A DNA stretch of 64,000 nt from Aulostomus chinensis (lineage: Eukaryota; Chordata; Actinopteri; Syngnathiformes; Aulostomidae), in the NCBI GenBank assembly GCA_037954235.1, contig JBBMOA010000015.1:8724001-8788000 (forward strand), written 5' to 3'. Position 1 is the stretch's first letter; each line of letters opens with the position of its first letter. A program made the position numbers and the translations under genes. Under the pieces are notes generated by a model that was not told the DNA's origin, searched no databases, and saw nothing but the letters and a program-made list of their open reading frames with translations. This document shows, one piece after another, positions 46,949 to 58,026 of this stretch.

Positions 46949-49900
46949 CTACGGTGAGAGGTGGGAATTCCAATGTTACAACTTTGTACGATTCTCGCTT
47001 CTGTATAACTATAATTCAGTTTTGCTACATACAACACTGGAAAGCACAATTTACAGTTCCGCAACACAGAAATTCACATCCTTAGGTGCCCTCCTTACTG
47101 CTGTAAGGCATTCGTTCCACTGGGAGATATTCACACACCCAGCTGAGTGAGATGCAGGTGTGCTGGAGAGTTGGAAAATACAATTTGAGTCATAATAAAA
47201 GTAGCTTCCACACACTGCTTGTGCTCAGTATCACAATGTATTAATCACGACCCCCCCGGACCTTCATTAGGAGTCTTGGAACACTCCTGCTAGGAGAAGA
47301 ATAGAGTGCAGGAGCTACATTTTTTAAGCTCCATGGCACAAAATTACAAAAGTATACTCCAACAGATTTTGGTTTTATTCTGTGCAACACCAGTCATTGT
47401 AATTGAATTGTGAAATTTGTGTAACTTCTCCCACTGCTTAGCATTGAGGGATTGTGCTATTAGCACATGGATGTCATTAAAAACTCGCCGTGTTCAAATT
47501 CTAAACACCAATTATGCTAATGAGCCTGCGTATTATTAATCTAGTATTTTGCATTAGGCTGTCGCCTCTTCAATAATTCCTGTTAGAAATGTGTTCAAGT
47601 TGTCTTTCAGTTGTGCAAATAATATAAGTGTCAATTACGGGCCACCGATGCTGCGTCGCAATTCCATAGCGGCAGAGAGCAGGTGGTGAATCATTGATTA
47701 CGTTTGTACACGTCAAACAAATGTATATTCTGTGATTGTAAAATGATGGCAAACAATAAACAGCAGCAGAACATATCAGAGTAGTAAACTATATATTAAC
47801 GTCTGTACTGTGTTCATCTGTTTTCACTGTGCATGTCTGCTCACTGTCACTGTTGTGACTTGGTGGGTTACTTGTTTGTGACCTCCTGTGGTGTTCGGAA
47901 AAACCTGTAGTTCGACTTTGACGGGTCAAAACGTCTGAACAGCTTTTAGTGTTACTGCAGCAGCGTCATCAAATCATCTGGCAACATCAAAACGCTTTCT
48001 GTAACTGATTGCCAAAATTCTGTGTGTACATCCAAGCTAACGTGCACTTTATAAATAAGGATAAACAGTTAATATAGTAAATAAGGAGGAAGCGACATAC
48101 TTATGCTGATCTAAATTGAACAGTCTTTATGAAGAGTGCACTATGTTGTTACTATGTGGCAGACATTTTGGTCCTAGAGTCAGGACAAGTATTACTCATT
48201 TCTATATTCATTCATTCATCAACCATTTTCTCAATTTTCCTAAAAAAAATGGCGTTAACAGTTTTTCTAAAACAGAATGGAATGAGGAATAAAAGTCTGT
48301 AAATGCACTTCCTTTTTCTTCTACCATTTCTTCTCTCCTAAAATAAAACCTGTAAGACCTCCTCTCTTTTGTGCAACTCAAAGAAGCGGGGATTTGAAGG
48401 TTTGACAGTTTGAGAGATGGGGGGGAAAAGGAAGTAAGGTGAAGACGAAGAGAGAAGAAGACCAAAAAGTCAGAGTTATTTTCCTTCCACTGACCCGTTT
48501 ATCAATTTCTCCATGTTGCAGCTGTACAAAGCGAGCACTGATAGCAGCAATGTAGCTCTGCTGATTAGAAAAGGCGACCCGCCCCGCTCCTTTGGGGTAC
48601 TTCAGCTCAGGATCGGTGTCAATGCCAGCGTAGCAGACCCCACCGTACAGGCGGTCCATGATCATGGCCAGTTCCACTGTACACAAAAAAACAAAACAAA
48701 AATACCTCAACAAAATATCTAGAAAAAACACTCAGGAGCATAATCCATGAACACAATAACTAAGTAGCAAATACAGCAATTACGTGCCGACTCACGCAGC
48801 TTAATACATAAACCCGTGCACATCTCGCCTGTGTATACAAACACACACCAAGTTAATGAGGGCTGTTGATCTGAGAGCTTAAGCCATCAACACAGATGGA
48901 TTAAAGGTCAACAGAGTTTGATGGAGCAAATATCAGAGCTGGCCCCTATAAACAGCGGCCATAAAAAAAACAACACTTTTTATTGAAACAGAAATTAATA
49001 AATATGCAAATAGGGGGTCGATAACCCAGCGTACTTACTATGCAGTGCTGTGTGTTGGAACATCCAAAAATGTCAAAATGTAAATTTAGACAGGTCATAA
49101 AACATTTAATGCACTACAGGGCATGATGAGCCTGGTCATTAGCACTCTGCAGAAAATACTGACACACAGGACACACAACACTGCTATTAGGAGGAAAATA
49201 ATGTATCCTGGAATTGAATATTCTACACAGCTGATAGGACCAGTGCAGGTCAAAGCTATTTAAGCAGCACAGCAACCCTCCGCAGGCCTGATGGTAATTA
49301 TGAACACAGGTTGATCACATTGCAGCATCTTACCAAAGGACACATTTCGCTTACAGCAGCCATTCGAAAGAAAATGGCTAAACACAAGAAAAGGTATAGA
49401 ACACACTCATCGTATTGAAAAGAGGGTCAAAGCAAAGGTAGAATACCAGGCTCTGGGGTTTATTTTGTGTTTATGCTTTTCCATAAATGTATGAGAACAG
49501 GAAATACAGGTTAGAGAAAATGCATGTGAGATACAACTCGTATGTGTTCATTATCAACACTCATTCCCCTGATGGTGAAAATGTAAAAAGAACACCCTAA
49601 ACATATCAGATACCTGCGCGGAGTGGGCGGGGGACACCTCCTACAAAGATGGTTTTCCTCGGGTCCAGAGGTTGAGATCCATCCATCACAAAATCACTGT
49701 CGTTCAGGTTCCACGGGCGGATCTGGACCTGTCGACACAAATTCAACAGTTATTCAACACATGGAACAATTTGCAGAAGCCGCACGAGCAGATTTTTACT
49801 TGTATTCCCACTGACCGGCTTGTCTTTGATGGTGGGGCTGGACACGCAGAGGTATAGCTTGCCGTCCTCCTCAATGCAGGCGTCGATCAAAGCCTGCACG

Positions 49901-51772
49901 GAGCTCTCATCCTGGAACAGCAGGAAGGCGTATCCTAAACGAAGTACAGCGGGGTTATTCATTCTGCTGGCGATGATGAATATTGACAAAGAATCATCGT
50001 GGAACTGCTGCGACTGTATGAGTGATCACAAACTTTCTGCATTCACAGCCAGATTAGAAGCTTTTATATGTGCTGACAAGGAAAGAGACAAAGAGCCCAG
50101 ACGTGGTTACAAAAAGCTTCAGATGATATCCTGAAAACAAAACAAGACTCCACAGATTGATCGTGTTGGTGAACGGATACAAGGTCTGTTGTAGCAATGA
50201 AAATGAAAATCAGTTGCGAGAAACAAATCTGCCTTTTTCTTCATGCTGAAGAACATCAGTTTAAAACCCGAGATGGAGAAGTAATGACGGATTAGTTGGG
50301 GAAGAGGTTCAGATAAATGGAGGCATCCAAAACAAAACCCCAAAATTATGAGATAATATGACACAATATGAAGAGGAGAGGCTAACAAAACTTACCTTTG
50401 GGGGGGAAATAAGATTTGCTCTCAGCTTTATGAGGCCAATCCACAAAAAGGTGTCCAAAACGCCGGAAACTGGCTGTTATCTCATCTGAAATCAGACAAA
50501 ATACAAAATGACTTGCAGCCACAAGATTATGAAAGGAAATGCTGAACATTTGCTGTGTACCATGCTTCACACGTAATTGTCGTACCTTCATCTATATCCG
50601 GAGGCAGTCCTCCCACAAAGACCTTACGTGAGTAGCGTTCAACGCGCTCTCCATTCTGGTGAGGAAAGCAATGTGGCGATCCCAGACCTGCAAGACCCTG
50701 GTCGCCGCGCTCATCATCAGGGAACCCATCCTCCATTGGGAAAAGAGAGGAGTGGCCTAAGAGAGGAAAGAAGGGGAGCAGGAGAGGTTTATTCCCTGGG
50801 GAGTTCAGTAGAGGTTGCTTATGCTGTTGTAACAACACGAGCACTAATTTTACTTCAGAGCAAGTATCGTGCATTTTTCACAGTGCTGAGTCATCCGACT
50901 GTGGCTGAGTAGAAAAAGGTAGAAGGAAGCATTCCTTGATCTGACATTTAGGCATGTGAGGAGCATGTAACACAGTGACACATTAGATCATATATCATCT
51001 ATTCCCTTGAGCAATGTGGGACTTTGATACCATCTGGCAAAAAATGAAATATTGCTGGTTTTTCTCGTTCAAAAGATTATCAAGAAAAATCTGCTGTCTG
51101 AAGGAGAAAAATAAATGGCAGTTAAAACGGAATATACAGCGCGGGTTAGTAAGGGACGGAAACATAATCAAACTTCAAGTTTTACTACAAATCAGTCCAT
51201 AGTTCTTCTTATAGTTAAAAGAAACAACACGGACACGTCAAGAAGTGAGTTAATTCAAGTCATGCAGCATGACATCACAGTCACACATGAAAGAACTGGA
51301 CTGAACAAAACAAAAATGTACAGCATCATGCGTTATTAGCTCAGTCAAGAGGTTGCATTTCTGGAATATCAGCAGGACCAGGCAAAAATTACCAGGCCGA
51401 TTTTCACGAAATGTGGTGGAAGAACCCATTACATTTTGAGGCAAATCTGAAAAACTGCATTTGGTTTTTACATTAGCGTTGGAGGAGCTCTGCACCCTCC
51501 AAGGTTGCCTTCAATCTATATTTCTTGATCTTTAATTAGTTGTCATGACTCACACACAGGCAAGCAAGCCTGGAGGAATGAACAAGCATGCAACTTCAAA
51601 CACACACTGGCTCTGTCAGTGAGTGAGTCTGAGTCGTATCACAGAGGACGGTGCATAAGTGTACAAGTGTGTGAGTGTGTGTAGAGGTTAAGCCCTCCCT
51701 GGCCTATTCCTGCTCCCATACAACCTGCCTGAGCTGCTTTATAAAGATTTATGCAAGGGAGTTAGCCTCAGC

Positions 51773-51841
<69 letters not shown>

Positions 51842-54051
51842 GTGCGTGTGTGCGTGTGTGTGTGTGGCCATGTGCCTGTACATGTGTCTATAAATCACAC
51901 AGCATACTTTGTGCGTCTCTTTGCCTCATTAACTTTCAGCTAAACGTGACACCAACAACCTACGATGTCAGACTTTATAAAAAAGTGTGTGTAAATGAGA
52001 GAACATAGTCACAGACTAAACTTTACAAGCTTATAACAAGTCCCCACACAATCATGCAGACAAACAATTCACTTTACTGCAAAGACACAAATTGAAGGGA
52101 AAATCACAACTGATGTGAGCATTGAAATAAATCGATTTTACAACAAAGAAACAGCCAAGAGCGAATTAGCTTAAACACCACAGCTGAACATCACAAAACA
52201 AATTACAATATTTGGATAGCAGTTGAATGTATGCTGACAGAATACACATTATATCCATGATTATTATTTATTATTATTACCTCGTCTCCTGCTATAATTC
52301 CTGGCTGCATGTGAAATAAGGACAAATCAAAGAAGACGGTGATTATAAAAGATGCATAATACACTGGTCAATATAGTGTCAGGTGGTACGTGACAATGGA
52401 AGGATGCTCTGTAGCCTGCAGGCCTTCCCATCCTCTAGTTCATCGATCAGCAATGGATCAGCTATAATCAGCCCATGGCACTGCCACCTTGTTATGTCAC
52501 TGACTACAGAAAGTAGCGTTTTAATTTGATCTCACTTTAAGCACATTTCATGTCAGACACTTGCAACATGGCTTTACATGCAGCATTTCAAAATAAAGCT
52601 GCAAATTGCTTCAAAATCAAAGGAGATAACAGACACAATCCAAAGGTCCAAGGAGGATCAGTAGAACAGAGGGCTCCACACATCAGCAACACTTCTAATG
52701 TTATTATTACATTTCATTTCGCAGTAAAAACAAAAGTAAATTCAAGCTGTGGATGACATTAGCCAGGAAATCTAAAATATAAAAAGGCATGTGAGTCAGA
52801 AATTAAACGTGACAATGAAAATCTGATAATCATAAAAGACGTGAGGTAAACTGCTTCAATCATCAGGAAAGATTCTCAAGGACAGACAGAAAAGAGGCAT
52901 CTGTGTTTTTCTCCCACAAACACACTGGAAAGTCTTGATGGTTGCAAATAACTTAATTTATAATAATAATTTATATAATAACTTGCAAATAACAGAAGAA
53001 TCTTTTATTCACTTTTCTGATTTCTATGTTTCACTGTATTAAGAAAGACAGATCAATTAAGTATTTGAGAGCTAATTCATGTTTGCATTATCTTGCCAGA
53101 TAATTACTTCCATGAGCTGCATAGAAACGGTCCAGTAAGTGAATCTTCAGTAGCATCCCAAGTAAATACAGCAGACCATGCGGATTTAGCGAGAAGCTCA
53201 TTTTTCTTAGCGGAACAAAAAGGTGCTGTCCTTGTGTTCAGTCCTTTTGAATGTCTCAAGGATCCACTGTGACTGTAGCAGACAAGGGAGGATGACGACA
53301 TTGCATCACCTTGACCGATGTGGACCCCCACTGACACAGAAACCATGTACTGACCTTTAGTCAGGGGGTGGGGTACTATTTGGCGCAGTCGCAAACACAA
53401 GGTCAGTCAGCACTGACATACTGAACATCCATGTTAAAATTGAACGATAGCAGGAATGGACAAGAGCTGAAATGCCTCCACTACATCAGCATGGCTTTGG
53501 TAAATTCATACACAGCCAGGAATGACAGGATACGCTCAGGTTGCCTCGACTATACTCACGTAAACACGACAGCAGCCGATGAAGGAAGCCAGTGGTGGCA
53601 CCAAAGGCAGAGAGGGCAACTGCCACACTTACATGTCCATGTCCACAGGTTTTCTGCTTATGTAGTCACTTAGCCACGTAGCCACTGTGAGCTTGTTGTG
53701 TGACCATAGCAACCGCAGTATACACATTGAGGGAAAATGTAGCGTTAACCAGTCACTTTTTGAAAGCACTGGCTTTTAAAACTATTCCATCCAGGAGACC
53801 GAATATTCTAAATGTACATTTTTTTATGCACTTATCTCACTAGAAACACAGAGAGCTGAAATGAAATGACTTCAAATATAGACACTGAGGAGATTGAAGC
53901 AGTGAACCATCTAAAACTCTATGAACACAGACTGCATGAACAAGTGGCCAGAATACACAAGCAATAATCCCCAACTCCCCAGCTCAGTGGACTCCAACCC
54001 AGATGGACATTAACTCTGGGGAAGGTCACAGAGAGCTAGAGAGAGTGAGAA

Positions 54052-54099
<48 letters not shown>

Positions 54100-56980
54100 A
54101 AACAGATTGAAACAGCTATAAAAAGATTGTATGTGTGTGAGAGGGGGAAAAAAAAGACTGGATAAGATAGAGAAACAAGCTGATAAAAAAGCAACGTGGG
54201 GGTGAGAGAAAATGAGAGTGAGCAAGAGAGATGTGTGCAACCTCTGAATCCTGCCTATCCGCTGGCACCATCTGTCTCAGGGCTCGCTGACAGGTCCTGC
54301 CCATGTGATCTACCCATGTGACACACTGATCTTGTGACGAAAATACTGCCATCGCCTGTTTTACATCCTAACCCGAGACTGCAGAGCAAAAGCTACAACA
54401 ACACAATTACGCGATGGTAAAGGGAGAGTGTGGACAGGCAAAGAGAGAGGGAGCAGATTATTAAAGTGCTGCATGTCAAAAGAATTTGCTGGATTTTTTT
54501 TTTTTTCTTCACTGACTGGAGAGAGGCATTGCTATTTATATACAGTTCAAAGGAATTCTTGTCTTCAGAGCAGCAGGACCATATGAGGAAACACTAGCAA
54601 GGGTCAAATTAGCAGCTCTGAGAAATTAAAAGCACCGTCTTCATCATCCTTAAGACATTCAATCAAAGCAAGAAGCACAAAGGAGCCTACATGTTGAATC
54701 AAGGCCACTGAGATCAGAGGCATCAGCAGTCTCGGACACATACCACAAAATTGTCATGTCTGAGTTTCACCCACTTTTTCTCCTTATTTTGTCTGCGTCT
54801 CTACTGTATTTATCAAATGGAGGAAACTCTCATTAAAAACATCTAAATTTGAAATCTGAAACATAAAACCCTGTATGTAACTCAGAGAAAGAGACATTAA
54901 TTACAGGGCAACCATGTTTTGGCGCAAGGAGCTAAACTGACACACATCGAGTCCCATTTTAAGCCATTTTCTTGTTTAATCCATCACCTACCCTCACGCT
55001 CATTTCCTGGTGTCAAAACACACTACTCCCCCTTCTCTTTCATTCCCTTCTTCATCCATCTATGTATTTTGAGAAAGGAAGCAGCACCAACAGTCAAATG
55101 AAAGGGAGGAGCCTGACAGAGATGACAAACTAGGTGAAAGGTCATTGTGTTGGTGAAAACTGCTTTTCCTGGAAAGAACAATTAAGTTTGGCATTTTATT
55201 ATGCATTTTGAATATGAACAAAGCAGAGGAGCACAGAGATGATGAAGTATTTGGATGATTCACTTACAGTAGGCTACAAAGTACCCAGTGAGCTTCAAAG
55301 GTTACCTCACACAACCGCAACTATTCCTGATTTACTTAATGTCACCTACTAAGGGATTAAACAACTTTAGAACGCAAAAGCTAAATTGAGCAACTGATAC
55401 TTTATATAAGTGTGTTTAACTGCGAAAAAACTTTCATGAATTTACAGAGGTAGAACTAAGAACATTTCTTTGCTATTTTGCTATTCAATTTTTCTTCCAT
55501 TTAAACAGCCAGTTTGGTGCATATTTTCAGAGTTACAGGACATTTCAGTTCTGATGGAAGGAAATTACTTTAAAAAGTAATATTTTATGAAGTAAATGAC
55601 ACCTTGACATTCTATCAGAGGGTGTTTTAAATGAGAAATTCATTTACGTTAGCAGATTACTTTTTCAAAACAGTTCCCGGGGTTCCACTTCTCTTTGTGG
55701 CTGAATCAGTAATCCAGCAGTAGAAACTGCTCTGCTGCAGAATATCTGCGTGATCAAGGTGTGCCATTGGTACAGCAGTTGAGTGTAGGAGTTTCAAATT
55801 GGATGCTGCTGCCCTCTCAAGATGAATCAGTGAAAATTGGTGTCAAAGCTCTTCTCCTTCCCAGCAGATAAACGCCGTAGCTCCAAATTGACAGCAAAGG
55901 AAAATTGCCGCTAATTTGTGTGTTTGCGCGAAAGCCAGGTGGCTGTTGGTTTGTAGCCTTTTTCCACACTTGTGATGGTGGCGTGTTGCAGGCTGTCATT
56001 TAGTACTCCAATGAATAAAATAATATTAAAATGAAAACTGTAAATGTTACAAACACACTGACAATCCCTGGGACAAACTTTAGCTTCTAATACTAAAACA
56101 GGTACAGGTACACACTGAGTTTTGACCTAGCTATTTAATGTTAGTAGTTAAGATACATACCATTGAGGGGCAGAGGGTTGTCCCCACCGGGATGGGGGAA
56201 CCCCAGACGACCTGCACAGGGAGACAGAACAGTCATATTTAATACGAAAGGTCCTAAAAATCACTGAATGTCACAACACATATATTTTATTTCCCCCGGT
56301 GCCTTTGCTGATGTCTCTGTGAATGGAGTAAGACCGAACAAACAGACCAGCACCTATGCAGACTCATTCTGTTCTGAACTAAAGATGCAGGATCAACTTC
56401 AGTATAGTGATCAATGTATGGCATCTGGAAAACATTCCCTGATGGCAGTTTGGATCAATTTAAACTTCTGTGTTTACCTTAGACACATTTGAGACACATT
56501 AAATAGTGAGCACACTGACCACTGACAAACAATCAGAAACCATTTAGCACCACTATGTATTAAGCACTTCCAATAACCAGGATAATGCTACCGGTTGCTG
56601 TCTCAAGAGCACCCATTTACTTTGCTGATGGGTGCTATTAGAACAAATTTTGCATGTAATGTAGGACATATTCCCGATAAATGAGCAAGGTTTCAGTTTG
56701 AACTAGTTTATCTTCTTAAACATTGGGAGTCTGAGAGAGTTCATTAAGAGTGATAATGCAGAAAAGACTTTGGCAGTGACAGCTATGAGCACACACAGAG
56801 TTGCTTCGACATCAATCTCATTAGAGATTACATCTGTGGGATACCAACCATCGCTCTCCCTCTCATCGACCTCCATTTCCCTGTCTGTGCCTCTCTTGCT
56901 CTCCCTCTGAGCCTCATATCATACATTTTACACTGAACCATTCGCCAGGACAATCCTCCCCACACACACAGACACACACA

Positions 56981-57027
<47 letters not shown>

Positions 57028-57984
57028 TCGCACCCACACAAATACATGTTGTGATGCCAAACAAGCTTCAAAGTTATTCGAGGCCCGCTTGCAGCAGTGG
57101 GATAATGAGATGAAAGAGCTGAAATAGTACAACCATTGTTGTATGGGCACGGACCGCCCTGTGATTGGTGCATTCCAATGCCTCGGTCACATGGAAATCT
57201 GCTGGCCCCTCCCCCACACCGCGCCTACTGAGCCCCATAGTCAATGTAGTGCACAAAACAGAACTAGGACTTGTAAACCACAGAAACCAGGACAGACAGA
57301 CCACCCATAGCTTAAAGAAATGGATCAAAACCAGAGCTTTCTATATATTTGAACATTTTATCATGATTTGAACATCACGGGACAAAAGGTTTATTTTGAA
57401 AATAAAATAAGAGGTGCCAACCAATAACAGGACACACAGAAAAGGAAATTTCCACTTGGTTGCACAGCATCATTCAACAGTTTAACTCTGTCTGTAATTT
57501 AGCTGGGTAATTTATGGGCCAATAGGTCAACACCTAAAAAAAAAAGTCCATCTGATCCTAATTCATCATATTAGATTTTAAGAGTTGTTAAATAGTGTAT
57601 GAGTGTTGTGTTTGAGCTAGCAAGTAAGCACACAACATCCCAGAGTGTCTACAGGGTAGCGTGTGCCCGTTCAGTGAACCTTATTTGCATGGCCCTGGTC
57701 GTACATGTACAGTACAGTCACAGTCGAAGCACATGCATGCACAACATGGCGGTGTGTGCGTGTGGTGGCTGAACAGAGAGATCCATTCTGTCAGTCAAGA
57801 CAATGCTGGAAGCATTTCAAAGCCAATTCAACTGTGGACATTTTGTTTCAGCCGTGCCCCTGCTTTATTGCTCTCACTTTGTTCAATATGTTTGTTGGAA
57901 TGAGAAATTTGTGCTCTGCACTTGTGTATGCATATTGTCTGTGTTGATTATCTTTGTGGGTGTGTGTGTGTGTGAGAGACAGAG

Positions 57985-58026
<42 letters not shown>

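Larger units (their letters stand above)
50757..52280 (-). other. cpeb4 intron downstream of the microexon
   Basis: 1.5 kb. It holds a (CA)n tract on the transcript strand (51777-51866) about 415 nt after the microexon donor, and a decayed dispersed repeat around 51340-51480. CA repeats can bind hnRNP L and influence splicing; any effect here is inference. Confidence 0.8.
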
